From: CAZLMG01 sp964560765 | Lineage (GTDB): Bacteria; Bdellovibrionota_B; Oligoflexia; Oligoflexales; CAZLMG01 | Reading direction: 5' to 3' | Assembly: GCA_964560765.1 (NCBI GenBank) | Contig: CAZLMG010000020.1 | Span: forward strand, 1 to 64,000 | Length of the DNA stretch: 64,000 bases | Shown here: one piece after another, positions 9,201 through 17,764 of the stretch | Numbering within the stretch: position 1 is the stretch's first letter | Layout of the letters: every line of letters starts with the position of its first letter | Notes under the pieces: model-generated | The model's database searches: none | Seen by the model: the letters and a program-made list of their open reading frames with translations, nothing else | Told to the model about the DNA's origin: nothing | Made by a program: the position numbers and the translations under genes

Positions 9201-11795
9201 GACGCTGAAATGATTCCACTGAACTTGGTTGGCAGCATAGGAACCTAGCACCAGGTCGTTAGGCTCCATAAAAGCCGCAAAACTCGGAGTTGCTCCTTTT
9301 CCCGGCTTTGTCACGAAGTTTAAGCCTTCATCCGTTGTGGATTTCAGCCCCACCCAGCCGACGCGGATCCACTTTCCCTGGGCGTTAGTATCTTGCGGAT
9401 CGTTACGATTCGATCTTGTCGAGCGGCGAACGAAGGTATCTAGGCCAATATTCTGAAAGGAGCCCGCTTCCGACATGGTCATATACTGACAGTCACGTGG
9501 TGACGACGTAAATTGAGTGCGGCACCACTGATAGACAGCCCGGCTCACGGTGAGTGTTTGTGGTGAAAAATTCTTGTAGCTAGATTTTGCATCGGCACAC
9601 TGCGCTGGTTGAACATCTGAATCTCGCACTTCACGAGTAGACGTCTTATGCGCCTCAAAAACGATATCGATAGCTCCCGCCCCCAATGGAACGTTGTTCG
9701 CAGCCTTGGCGTAGGCCACCAGAAAGAACTCCTGATCTTTGCCCAGATGTTCCAACTGATGCGGAACACTTGTTAGATCCGCAATACGATCCGAGTCATT
9801 TGCGTAGTTGATGACGCATGAACCCGCGTCGCTATTCATCGGGCGATGCAAAGCGCTCACGGCCAGCAGTCGCACTTCCACCAACTTTTCAGCCGAATCA
9901 TCAAAGGTCCAGACGTATCTCGTCGCCTCTGCTTGCAGCCTGCCATCAGTAGTTGCACGTCCCCGTGCACAGAGGGTGATCTTCTTGTTATCAGCTGGCA
10001 GCTGGCTGATAAGGTTTAAACCTGACGCTGACAGATCGAGAAGCAACGATTCTGAAGCTCCGTCTACTTCCACATAATCAACGCTGTTGCCACAGTCTGT
10101 TGATTCATTCGGCCCAATCTTGAATTGCCATCGATTAAACTTTACCGCACTCTCTTGATTGACCGTCAGGATGAGACGCTTAACGTTAACTCCATACGAT
10201 TCATTATCCGTATTATCAGCAAACGGAACGTCTTCGGGCACTCCATTGATGCAGATTCGGTCACCCGAGCAAGTCATCGGTATGTCTGTCTCGCCGCCAC
10301 CACCGCCCTCGAGAAGCGCAAAGCCAGAGTCCCCCTGCCCAGAAGCTCCACATTCGTCCAGGGTCCACGAAGCGGAGAGCATGGCCGCACTGACGGACTC
10401 CGCCAATCGCTGGACTTTCGAAACAGAAAACAGCGGCTGCATCAGACGAGTTCTAGCCATATTCTTGAAGCTGAACTTTACCGACATTAAGCCAGGGCTA
10501 CGCACCGTTTCACCCAACGTCAGCCCTAAGGTGTCTGCAGCATAGTTGCTTGGCCGAATCTGAGCATATTCGAGGTTTATCGCCTTTGCATCTGCAGCAA
10601 TGTTGTAGGTTCCCCGACACTCTGCTAGGTCGCTGGCAACACGCATGTGGACACCGAGCTGCCCCCACTGCCCCTCGCCCAAACCGGGAAGTGACTTCGC
10701 AGCCAAGCTAAAGCTATCCGTAGGGGCGCCAAGAGCGACGCTCACTGGCAGCAACGTCGTTGTGACTGTGCTACCAGACTTCCGCAGCCACACCCACCAC
10801 TCCGAAGATGCACCGGAACTATGAAACAATTTCGTCACGATGGCGACTGGCCCTGTTAACCCAAGCTGCTCCCTCGCTTTCGAGAGGTGCTCTGGATCAA
10901 ATCCCAACTGCAAAGGCGCTGTAAATGCCAGTGGACCGACGCTGTGGACCTGCCGAGCTGCCGCATCTCCAGAGGTTACAAGAGAAGCACCATCTGACTT
11001 TGCAGCCACAAAGGCGAGCGTCGAAACTTCACTATAGAAAGTGCTGCCGCAGCGCGTGATATCAGAACTCAATGCCAAACAGCGCATAGATAGATTGATG
11101 ATGGCCTCGCCCGGCGTACCCGGTGTTGCGGCAGGCATGATAGTCAGAGTCGCACGATCAATCGCAAACTGGGCGGGAGTATCATTCAGCGAAGCCGTGG
11201 TGTCTCGACGCACAATTTCGGCCTCCAATCCAGTAACAAACCTAAGGCCAAATTCAGCAATTCGATACTCCGCGCTATAAACCTGGTCGGCGTTCAGTGT
11301 CGGAAGCGCCTCGATGACTGCAACAAGCAACTGCTTGGTCGCGGCTTCATCGTGATAAACGGCGACCTCGTACTGCTTGCCGCTAACAATACCAACTCCC
11401 TGTGCTGGAAAGTATGTTGTGCCTCTCCAAACGAATTTATCCAGTACGACTCGACAATCTTTGCTTGATCGTTTCATCGGCACGAATGATCCCGAGTGCG
11501 CCTCGGACAAAAAGCCGATATCATCGCATGCGAGTCGCCATTCCCGCTGCGTCGCTTCAGTCCGTTGCAGCGTCAGTGGATCGACAGAGTAGGCTGCAAA
11601 TTGCACTTCAGCATCGATCGGCCTGCCTGCCTCTCCGCTCGAAGCTGAGTCGACGACGCTCTGCACTGCCGACTGGAAAAGGCCACTCGTCTGCCCCTTT
11701 TCTGCATCGTTACTGCATGCAAATATCAGCAGCGCCGACATGCCGAGGGTAAGGAACACGACCAGGCGCGATGAATGTTTCTCAGGTCTTGCCAC
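6228..11795 (-). CDS. Giant lipoprotein with PKD-like repeats and GLUG-like C-terminus
   Basis: This 1855-residue lipoprotein starts at GTG 11795, with GGAG seven to eight bases upstream. The signal peptide ends in a lipobox (LLIFAC). Residues to about 870 match no family I recognise. From about 875 to 1600 there are six PKD/Ig-like repeats, each opening with an AGxD-type motif (AGLDK, AGPDK, AGLNG, AGPDV, AGADR, AGPDR). The tail after about 1600 (YRLMNDITL... ALFSKVEASIVRNLVIED) resembles GLUG/beta-helix modules of surface proteins. The next gene on the same strand starts 221 bases downstream and is also a giant lipoprotein, so the two probably form one surface-structure locus. Confidence 0.85.
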   Translation of the reverse strand: MARPEKHSSRLVVFLTLGMSALLIFACSNDAEKGQTSGLFQSAVQSVVDSASSGEAGRPIDAEVQFAAYSVDPLTLQRTEATQREWRLACDDIGFLSEAHSGSFVPMKRSSKDCRVVLDKFVWRGTTYFPAQGVGIVSGKQYEVAVYHDEAATKQLLVAVIEALPTLNADQVYSAEYRIAEFGLRFVTGLEAEIVRRDTTASLNDTPAQFAIDRATLTIMPAATPGTPGEAIINLSMRCLALSSDITRCGSTFYSEVSTLAFVAAKSDGASLVTSGDAAARQVHSVGPLAFTAPLQLGFDPEHLSKAREQLGLTGPVAIVTKLFHSSGASSEWWVWLRKSGSTVTTTLLPVSVALGAPTDSFSLAAKSLPGLGEGQWGQLGVHMRVASDLAECRGTYNIAADAKAINLEYAQIRPSNYAADTLGLTLGETVRSPGLMSVKFSFKNMARTRLMQPLFSVSKVQRLAESVSAAMLSASWTLDECGASGQGDSGFALLEGGGGGETDIPMTCSGDRICINGVPEDVPFADNTDNESYGVNVKRLILTVNQESAVKFNRWQFKIGPNESTDCGNSVDYVEVDGASESLLLDLSASGLNLISQLPADNKKITLCARGRATTDGRLQAEATRYVWTFDDSAEKLVEVRLLAVSALHRPMNSDAGSCVINYANDSDRIADLTSVPHQLEHLGKDQEFFLVAYAKAANNVPLGAGAIDIVFEAHKTSTREVRDSDVQPAQCADAKSSYKNFSPQTLTVSRAVYQWCRTQFTSSPRDCQYMTMSEAGSFQNIGLDTFVRRSTRSNRNDPQDTNAQGKWIRVGWVGLKSTTDEGLNFVTKPGKGATPSFAAFMEPNDLVLGSYAANQVQWNHFSVQGPPPPPPLVVEAGLDKLNQKTSTVEQITYVSGGRRPYGNLRWDAIFRPPGVNADQVGFSIRERAEVLHEGEIKERVITNITVPENAFGDYTLRLSATDASDPANTASDEFVFQMVQELTVNAGPDKVNNVREFQQQGVVSGGMLPYTSPVWTWLRPEGASESDVSIANSQSLTPTFTIAESKYGDYEFELRVVDAAGNEESDRFTYRYVNLVVDAGLNGLGTSATFAAVGASIAGGSVPYDLTWSFRPSGTQSAGDVSINDPKVLLPSFQIAGDKVGKFVLRLTVVDHDGVSAVDEFQYERKSLTVVAGPDVLQVSPVYSRQVGQVEIRLDGVLQSDPSIFHMQWRQVSGAEAAITGGAGATPTFTANRIGAHVFALDVGVLSMPGIQASGQFTFTVREQELSFSAGADRWANASFVKSDATHNAALGTGPFQYQWSYTAAGDAPAGMGAITFSDSILQPSISVQPVSAQGKYDVSLKVTDSLGNSASADSFRLIWDTEPPAVQLAGRCSATRSFTLAAAVSDNFQADGSIDLATATWSTTASPAQMTLTVNPSNRTQVLVNILQDGQYPVRFSIKDRAGNQSSMTNGQGQQVPHEVLVAYVDPALVVSAGPDRTAGETLTLADATVTSSPLAPICGVQSHAWTVAGGAHAQKVNIQTAALLNPQVELPDPTTVDDPANPGQKYGAGAFDGTYTLTLTAIDGAGRSISDSMNFTWSTGGGDDDTPPPGTVPQFPCHVGTKLLPVVEIRTEVELRSQLGACCEQGGKYYRLMNDITLTSSWLPLPLVDSVFDGAELNEDGVPTGVRFKIKGLRIGNSTCSDCYDYAALFSKVEASIVRNLVIEDYKINTSYPGGKDLQAVAVLTAEANHAFIQNVHLDGTPNDVVRGDGLVGGLIARISDVPPILYQCDANYGSRVSGITVNRLKAESYAESPARGFIAGESVPLSSIENGQCTDPNKVCVQNVSATDAIGTGPGGTGQAVSLPAVFGQN

Positions 11796-11989
11796 GCATG
11801 ACTCCGAAATGACAGATGACCCAACGCTTATCGGCAGAGGCGGGCAAAAACTACATAGGTCGCGCGATTTGCTTTCGAGCCAGGCTATGGGTCACCAACA
11901 AAAGATCGCGATACCAGCAATGATTACGTCAAGATACAAAGCAGCCCCGATTTACTGAGCCCTTCACAAGATCGCCTAGCGGGAACTCC

Positions 11990-12017
11990 TAAACTTTCAA
12001 CGCCCTCTGTCCGAAAA
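11990..12017 (+). promoter_or_regulatory. Possible sigma28 (FliA)-like promoter upstream of the coiled-coil lipoprotein
   Basis: TAAACTTT at 11990 is followed, 16 bases after its TAAA, by TCCGAAAA at 12010-12017. The enteric FliA consensus is TAAAGTTT, with 15 bases between TAAA and GCCGATAA (established). The site is 35 bases before ATG 12052. The same spacing and half-sites occur at 34680-34707. The call rests on motif likeness only. Confidence 0.35.
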
Positions 12018-12051
12018 GGGGTTAGCTATTAACTGTCGACTTGGGGAAAAC

Positions 12052-15000
12052 ATGCGTCAGCTCACGCGACACGGATATATTGCCGCTCTTATGATTTTCG
12101 TTGTCTCCGCCTGCGGATGGGTAGGCACGAAGGACAGCAAGGAAGACAGTCCGAGTACGACCATCAGTCGAAATGACCGCAGTTTGGATAGCAACGACCT
12201 GCTAACGGCACTCGAAGAGCTTCGCCGGCTTCTCTTTGACGAACGAAAAGACCGTATCGCCAAAGACGAAGAGCTAGAGGGCAAGATTGCCAATCTAGAG
12301 AAAATGCTCAATGAGCTTGCCGTCAATTTGACGGCACGGATCGACGCTCTGAAACAGACCGACTTAGAGCTGCAAGAAGCGATTGCCGCAAAATCCGATC
12401 TATATGACGGTGCTATTGCTGAACTCAATCAAAAGTACGGTCTGCAGCGCGCTGAACTTGTCGCGATCTACCAAGAACAACTCTCTCAAGAATTAAACGA
12501 ACTGATGGCAGAGCGAGAGCAGGCCAAGGTCGCAACTACCGCCAATGTAAGCCAGAGAATCACCGATACTCAGGCCGCGCTCAACGCTGCTATTGCCGCA
12601 GGCGACACCCAACTCGCTGCCCAGCTGCAGGCACAACTCACAGCGCTGCAGCAAGAGAAGCTGGACATCGAAGCACAAGTCATGCAGCAATTTGAACCGC
12701 GAATTCGCGCCGTGAATCAAAAAATTGCTGATGCCTCGCAGTTAAGCGTCGATCTCCTGACGCGAGTAGTCTTCAGCAACATCATTTATCGCACCAATCA
12801 GCTGCGCCTGGATTTGGATTCCTTTCGTAGTTATGCCCTCCAAAATTTCGTTACGCGCCAAGAAATGCAGCAGCTCATTCAAACTGTATACCGGTACATC
12901 GACGATGTTGCTTCTGTTCTTAACCGCGACCTATCGGCTCGCATTGACCAAGTCCGATCAGACCTAAGTACGGAGTTCAACACCAAGTTGACTCAGGCAG
13001 AGACACGAATCGCCGCCATCGAGTTGGATGTCAGCACCTTCAAAATGCAAACCCGTCAGGAGCTGGACTCCGTCAATGCCACCCTGAATGGATTTATCGC
13101 GGAGGCGAATGCTCAATTTTCCGTCATCTCCGAGAAAGTGCTCATTCTCGACACGCGAACCAGCGACATGGCTGAGATGCGCGCCAGCCTGCGAGCCTTC
13201 GCGACCAAGATTACAGAATTTGAAGTTTACGCCCAAGTCACCAATGACAGTATCGCAGCACTTCTGCAGCAGGTAGACACATTGCAAGGCAAGAGCCAGC
13301 AGTTCGATAATGACCTAGCCGAGATGCGACTATACTTTGAACAGCTCCTTGCGCAAGAATCTAGCGAGCGTCAAGATCTGACCTTACAGATAACCCAGCT
13401 CGTCGCAAACGTGGCTCGCATTGAAAAGCGCGCCAATGATGCTTACGCGTTGGCGGAAGCCAACGCTGCGCGCATTGCCTACCTGGCGCGCGAGATTCAG
13501 CGTGAGTCCGAAGAGCTGTGTCGACGGATCGCCGACCTGGACAGAAAATTTACCAATGAAATTCAAACTTTGCGCAGCGAAATGACCGTGTTGATCTATC
13601 AGATTCGCGACGCGGCGGTAAACACTGTCCGCGACCTTGGCACCGAGATGCGTGAGAACTTCACTCATATCACCGTCACCATTGCTGAGCTCAAACAGCG
13701 CATCATCGCCCTCGGCGACGAGTTTGCCCGGCTCGTGTCCTATTATGTTAAGGATGCTGATCAAATCCAAGCATTCATCGATGAATCTCGCACCAAAAAG
13801 ACTGAGTCCTTTGCCGCCATGAAGGACTTCGCCACGGCCCTAGCCAACTTAGAGACCGGTGTCGTCAATAGTCTTGACGTCATATTCGAGCTGCGCGGCA
13901 TCAACGTTTCGACCATGAATACTGAGTTCGGCACTTACTTGGGATCTACGTGCGCTAGTGTCCTCGACACCACCGGAAACTTTGCGATGCTCAATGGTCG
14001 CGAGTGGTTCTTTTACCTGGCACGGCAGTATACTCAGGAACTTGTGCTTGGTTCGCGCGCAGACATACCCGCCATCGACGCCGTTTTTGGCGGCAAAGGA
14101 CCATACCTTGCGGGTAGCCGCATGTTCCAACTCTTGCTAATCGCTAGCCTGCAGCCATTTACGCAAGACTTGGAACCCGCTTGCCGCGTTGCGGTCGAGT
14201 CCTGGGCCCGACGCATGATCTTTGATGATACAGCTGTTGCAGCTGCCGTTCGCAACGCTATTCGCACGCATCAGCCAGTGTTATCGCAGATTCAAACGCT
14301 CTACACCCGCCTTACAAGTATGCAAGCGGGGCTGGATGGCCTCGACTCCATCATCCGCAGATACCTCAAAGACGCGCTGATTACCGACATGTCTGTCAAC
14401 AGCGCCCTGAACGATGGAACAACGGCCATCCCACCACTCTATCCGGAATTTATAGAACTGCTGATGACAATTGTCGATAACGAGGTTCGCGTCGCGTCTT
14501 TAGAAGCGGAAATGCAGCAGATTCTGTCCATCGTGCGCACACTTGCTCAGCGCAAGGCAAATAGTAGCGAGGCTCTTCAGCAGCTAGAAGAAGCAATCAG
14601 CGACTTGCGAAAATCCATGGATGACTTTGCGAAAGCGACGGAAGACCAGATCAACAATCTAACCGGTAAGCAAGCCTTGGCGTTTCAACTGATCGCGTCG
14701 CTCGCCAACCGCCTTGGCTATGACGACATTCGTGATGTGGCTGCCGCGACTGCCAGAGAACTCGGCGGCGATGGCAGCAGTGTCACCTACGCGGCTCCCG
14801 AGATTGTCGCGGCCTACCACTTCTACCTACATCGCACGAACTTTAATTACCCACCCATTCGCTGCAATGGATCACCATACACTGCGTTGAACTCGGTGCC
14901 ATCGCCCATGTACACCAAGTGCGCTGTGCATACGACCCAGGGTGGAAAGTCGCCGTGGGCTTGGGGTCAGTCTTGGGGTAACCAGTTCTCCATGGCCGTG

Positions 15001-16017
15001 AACGGCTGGTCGACGCAGAACAAGGGAAGTCTCGGCGGTCATGTCTTGGGCGCCAACGGCATGTGGATCAAAGGCTACGATACCAACAACGCAGCAGAGC
15101 TGGCAACTGCCGCCAATCTCATCAAGATTCCCGCAGGCCTTCCTCATGCCGGTAATGAGACGACTTTGGGGGTTCACCTCGTCGGCCGATTTGACAAGGT
15201 TCGCTTTCAGATTCGTACGACGACAGATCTTAATTGGCGACCCTATGACACGACCATTGACGTGGATGCGGGACCGTTTCTAGTCAGTCAACGAGCCGAT
15301 GGCATCAATGCCGAGTACGAGATCCCTGTGCCTCGCATCGTCGCGACCCTAAACAACTGCACAACAGATCGCGAAGTAACCATGACACCCATGTTGCGCG
15401 ATGGCACGGTCGGGACGACAATCATGAAGATGACTGTCCACACTTTCAGTCCACTGGTTCTCGACTTTACGGGCGAGAACATGCTGTCGACGGTACTACC
15501 GACCCGCTCGCAGACATGGTTTGATCTTGATGCGGATGGTATTCCTAACCATACCGGCTGGATTTGGGGGAAGCAGGGGCTACTAGTGCGCGATGTGAAT
15601 GGCGACGGAATCATCAATGACGGCATGGAGCTCTTTGGCGAAGCGACACTTCTACCAAATGGACAACGGGCGGAAAACGGCTACGCAGCTCTGGCGGCAC
15701 TGGACGAAAATCAAGATGGTCAGTTCGACGCACGCGATTCACACTTCGGTCAGCTACGCGTCTGGTTTGACCTTAATCAAGATGGCGTCTCCCAGGCACA
15801 CGAGTTACGGACGCTGCAAGACGCAGAAGTCACATCGATTCAACTTGCTTATGAAGAGCTGCCCGTCAAGGAAGCGCTGCAAGCTGAAGGCGATCAGATT
15901 GGCAACTTGGTCAAGTATCGCTCGACATTTCATGGACCAAAGTCCTGTCCGAAGGATGGCTGCCGCAGCTATGACGTGTTTTTTGGCTCCGTCCAGCAAA
16001 AGATTGCCGGCCAATAA
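12052..16017 (+). CDS. 1321-residue coiled-coil lipoprotein with C-terminal calcium-binding DxDxDG module
   Basis: ATG 12052 opens a lipoprotein signal peptide (IFVVSAC). From about residue 45 to 560 the chain is rich in Glu, Gln, Ala, Leu and Arg with heptad character, predicting a long coiled-coil stalk; a further coiled segment lies near 830-880. The last roughly 150 residues carry four Asp-rich loops (DLDADG, DVNGDG with ELFG, DENQDG, DLNQDG) in the arrangement of the tail module common in RTX and FG-GAP-like surface proteins, so Ca2+ binding is likely. A fibrous lipoprotein reaching from the outer membrane, with a Ca2+-stabilised tip, fits this layout. A possible sigma28-like promoter lies just upstream, and the gene diverges from the PKD-repeat lipoprotein. 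Confidence 0.8.
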   Translation: MRQLTRHGYIAALMIFVVSACGWVGTKDSKEDSPSTTISRNDRSLDSNDLLTALEELRRLLFDERKDRIAKDEELEGKIANLEKMLNELAVNLTARIDALKQTDLELQEAIAAKSDLYDGAIAELNQKYGLQRAELVAIYQEQLSQELNELMAEREQAKVATTANVSQRITDTQAALNAAIAAGDTQLAAQLQAQLTALQQEKLDIEAQVMQQFEPRIRAVNQKIADASQLSVDLLTRVVFSNIIYRTNQLRLDLDSFRSYALQNFVTRQEMQQLIQTVYRYIDDVASVLNRDLSARIDQVRSDLSTEFNTKLTQAETRIAAIELDVSTFKMQTRQELDSVNATLNGFIAEANAQFSVISEKVLILDTRTSDMAEMRASLRAFATKITEFEVYAQVTNDSIAALLQQVDTLQGKSQQFDNDLAEMRLYFEQLLAQESSERQDLTLQITQLVANVARIEKRANDAYALAEANAARIAYLAREIQRESEELCRRIADLDRKFTNEIQTLRSEMTVLIYQIRDAAVNTVRDLGTEMRENFTHITVTIAELKQRIIALGDEFARLVSYYVKDADQIQAFIDESRTKKTESFAAMKDFATALANLETGVVNSLDVIFELRGINVSTMNTEFGTYLGSTCASVLDTTGNFAMLNGREWFFYLARQYTQELVLGSRADIPAIDAVFGGKGPYLAGSRMFQLLLIASLQPFTQDLEPACRVAVESWARRMIFDDTAVAAAVRNAIRTHQPVLSQIQTLYTRLTSMQAGLDGLDSIIRRYLKDALITDMSVNSALNDGTTAIPPLYPEFIELLMTIVDNEVRVASLEAEMQQILSIVRTLAQRKANSSEALQQLEEAISDLRKSMDDFAKATEDQINNLTGKQALAFQLIASLANRLGYDDIRDVAAATARELGGDGSSVTYAAPEIVAAYHFYLHRTNFNYPPIRCNGSPYTALNSVPSPMYTKCAVHTTQGGKSPWAWGQSWGNQFSMAVNGWSTQNKGSLGGHVLGANGMWIKGYDTNNAAELATAANLIKIPAGLPHAGNETTLGVHLVGRFDKVRFQIRTTTDLNWRPYDTTIDVDAGPFLVSQRADGINAEYEIPVPRIVATLNNCTTDREVTMTPMLRDGTVGTTIMKMTVHTFSPLVLDFTGENMLSTVLPTRSQTWFDLDADGIPNHTGWIWGKQGLLVRDVNGDGIINDGMELFGEATLLPNGQRAENGYAALAALDENQDGQFDARDSHFGQLRVWFDLNQDGVSQAHELRTLQDAEVTSIQLAYEELPVKEALQAEGDQIGNLVKYRSTFHGPKSCPKDGCRSYDVFFGSVQQKIAGQ

Positions 16018-16034
16018 ACAACTACTTACAGCGT

Positions 16035-16064
16035 CTGGTCTCTCTGCTTTGGCGTTGAGACCAG
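16035..16064 (+). terminator. Hairpin after the coiled-coil lipoprotein gene
   Basis: CTGGTCTC (16035-16042) pairs perfectly with GAGACCAG (16057-16064) across a 14-base loop, 17 bases after the stop at 16017. No T-tract follows, so this is a possible, not a typical, rho-independent terminator. Confidence 0.35.
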
Positions 16065-16137
16065 CCCGCCAAAGTTTCCATTGCAGTAACTCTGATGGGG
16101 GGTCATACTCGCCGCAACTCTTCGCGGCGGTTGTTGT

Positions 16138-16842
16138 ATGACTCCCGACTATCAAAGTACTCAGACCTCCACCGCCAAAATCATAGGGCGCGAAGTACTG
16201 GCTCATGCGGCGACTTTGCTGCTGTACCCCTTTGCAGGCACTCGTCAGCCCCAACCCACGCCGCGCATGGCCGAACAGAGGACTGTCGTTTTCATCCATG
16301 GATACTTGGGCCATCGGACGATGTTTCTGCCCTTGCGTACCTATTTGCGCGCGCATGGAATTCACCGAACACTGAACTTCAGCTATAGCCCAAGCGCTGG
16401 CATCGAACATTCCGCGCGCGAACTTCAACGTTTTCTCCGCAAGCATGTTCGGGGCGGTCGAATCGATCTGGTATGCCACAGCCTTGGCGGGGTCATTGCC
16501 CGCGTCTACTTGCAGGATCTTGGGGGCGCTCGTCGCGTTGATCGGTGCCTCACTCTTGGCACCCCCCACTACGGCACATATAGCGCCTATTGGTTGCCAA
16601 CTCGAATTGGCCACCAAATGCGCCCCGATTCATCGCTATTGACCCGATTGAATCGGGGTTCCGCACAATCCTCGCGCGTGGCTTTCACTTACTTCGTCGC
16701 TGCGTCGGACAACATCGTCGTGCCGCGGATATTTGCGGAACGTGGTGCTGACGTGGTCGTCGTTAACCAAGTGGGCCACGTAGGAATGCTCTATTCGAGG
16801 ACCATGTTTCGCGGAGTGTTGCGTCGACTCCAAGCCACTTAG
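16138..16842 (+). CDS. Lipase-like alpha/beta hydrolase
   Basis: The product is a 234-residue alpha/beta hydrolase of the lipase/PGAP1-like type. Visible motifs are FIHGYLG (oxyanion-loop region near residue 50), the nucleophile elbow CHSLGG with Ser115, ASDNIVVP with Asp191, and VGHVG with His214, giving a complete Ser-Asp-His triad in the right order. LTLGTPHYGT after the elbow is typical of triacylglycerol lipases and PGAP1-like proteins (family knowledge). No signal peptide is visible, so it is probably cytoplasmic. ATG 16138 has no clear ribosome site, and a CGCCGC/GCGGCG hairpin (16110-16129) sits just before it; translation could instead start at a later Met such as that at 16267. Its 3' end overlaps the nsrR-like gene by four bases, tail to tail. 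Confidence 0.75.
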   Translation: MTPDYQSTQTSTAKIIGREVLAHAATLLLYPFAGTRQPQPTPRMAEQRTVVFIHGYLGHRTMFLPLRTYLRAHGIHRTLNFSYSPSAGIEHSARELQRFLRKHVRGGRIDLVCHSLGGVIARVYLQDLGGARRVDRCLTLGTPHYGTYSAYWLPTRIGHQMRPDSSLLTRLNRGSAQSSRVAFTYFVAASDNIVVPRIFAERGADVVVVNQVGHVGMLYSRTMFRGVLRRLQAT

Positions 16843-17285
16843 TCGCCAAGGGCGGAAGGCCGCAACGTCCGGCTCAACAGAGCGCGATTGGCGGTAATAT
16901 CAGCCAGCGTCACGGGGTCGATGGCCGCAAAAAATGCGTCGCGAGCTTTCGCAAGGGCCCCCTTCAACAGGCACATGCTGGTGATGGCACAGCGACTGCC
17001 ACCCGGCTCAAAGCACTCAACGATGTTAAAATTCGGCTCCATCTGCCTAACAACGTCGCCTATGGAGATGCTGGCGGGATCTCGGCCCAGCTCGATGCCC
17101 CCATGCCGACCCCGCGTGGTCGCAACAAACCCTAGTTTACCTAGGCGGTGGACCACCTTGACAAGGTGGTTTTCCGAGATCGAGAACGCTTCGGCAATTT
17201 CTTGAATCGACACTCTCTCGCCCGGCTTAATAGCCAAATACATCAAGACGCGACACGCATAATCGGAGTGCATGGAGAGGTGCAA
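16839..17285 (-). CDS. nsrR: NsrR-like Rrf2-family NO-sensing repressor
   Basis: I take TTG 17285 as the start, since AAGGAG lies eight bases upstream and the product (148 residues, MHLSMHSDYACRVLMYLA...) then begins as Rrf2 proteins do. A longer frame upstream has no such support. The winged-helix segment includes SIQEIAEAFSISENHLVKVV. Three Cys occur in CFEPGGSRC and TSMC, the spacing of the NsrR [4Fe-4S] ligands. NsrR loses repression when NO damages the cluster (established for the family). It diverges from a globin gene, with an NsrR-type operator between them, so both genomic context and site support the call. It probably represses its own gene too, because the operator overlaps a TATAAT on this strand (17349-17344). 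Confidence 0.85.
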   Translation of the reverse strand: MHLSMHSDYACRVLMYLAIKPGERVSIQEIAEAFSISENHLVKVVHRLGKLGFVATTRGRHGGIELGRDPASISIGDVVRQMEPNFNIVECFEPGGSRCAITSMCLLKGALAKARDAFFAAIDPVTLADITANRALLSRTLRPSALGD

Positions 17286-17320
17286 AAAATGTCTCCTTAA
17301 TGGAAATTTCACTCTAACAT

Positions 17321-17348
17321 TTGACGGCGCAGCAGAAAGATGTATTAT
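17321..17348 (+). promoter_or_regulatory. Sigma70-type promoter of the globin-reductase operon
   Basis: TTGACG (17321-17326) and TATTAT (17343-17348) are separated by 16 bases, close to the housekeeping consensus. Transcription would start near 17355, with the globin ATG at 17388. The -10 box lies inside the NsrR-type operator, so a bound repressor would block polymerase. Confidence 0.65.
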
Positions 17349-17360
17349 AAATACATCTTT
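17336..17360. promoter_or_regulatory. NsrR-type operator
   Basis: This is a 25-base near-perfect palindrome: 10-base arms AAAGATGTAT and ATACATCTTT flank a 5-base centre. It matches the known NsrR half-site AAGATGYAT (established in gamma- and betaproteobacteria). It lies between the divergent nsrR-like and globin genes and covers the -10 boxes in both directions. Confidence 0.85.
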
Positions 17361-17387
17361 ATTTGGTTGTGCTATAAAGGAGTTTTC

Positions 17388-17756
17388 ATGCAAACGCTGT
17401 ACGAGAAATTGGGAGGACAAGAGGCCGTCGATGCGGTCGTTGAGACTTTCTATCGGAAAGTCCTCACTGATGATCGCATTGCCGACTACTTTGACGGCGT
17501 CGATATGGACCATCAAATCGCAAAACAAAAGGCATTTTTGACCATGGTTTTTGGCGGACCCGCCTCCTATAGCGGCAAAGACATGCGCGACGGACACAAA
17601 CACCTTGTGGAACGCGGCCTGAACGACTCACACGTAGACGCGGTCATCGAACTGTTAGGCAAATCCCTTTCTGAACATGGAGTTCACAGTCAGGACATCG
17701 CGACCATCGCGGGCATCGCCAACAGCGTTCGCGGCGCCGTGCTAGGTCGGGAGTAA
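17388..17756 (+). CDS. Truncated haemoglobin, group I type
   Basis: The product is a 122-residue truncated globin. ATG 17388 follows AAAGGAG at good spacing; an upstream in-frame ATG at 17340 lies inside the operator and is rejected. Features are the N-terminal LYEKLGG motif, Tyr22 at the B10 position (FYRKVL), Phe near the CD turn, FGGPASYSGKDMRDGH with the proximal haem His at about residue 70, and LSEHGV. Group I truncated globins bind O2 and NO and can oxidise NO to nitrate when re-reduced. With the NsrR operator and the reductase gene eight bases downstream, an NO dioxygenase role is the natural reading. Cytoplasmic. Confidence 0.88.
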   Translation: MQTLYEKLGGQEAVDAVVETFYRKVLTDDRIADYFDGVDMDHQIAKQKAFLTMVFGGPASYSGKDMRDGHKHLVERGLNDSHVDAVIELLGKSLSEHGVHSQDIATIAGIANSVRGAVLGRE

Positions 17757-17764
17757 ACTCCGCC

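Noticed and set aside
15805..16617. A 270-codon open frame on the minus strand
   Set aside because: It lies antisense to the calcium-binding tail of the coiled-coil lipoprotein and to the lipase-like gene, both of which have clear motifs; its own translation has no recognisable fold or ribosome site.
16839..17603. A longer nsrR-like protein starting at 17603
   Set aside because: The longer frame would cross the operator, the globin promoter and the globin start; TTG 17285 has a good ribosome site and gives the usual Rrf2 N-terminus.
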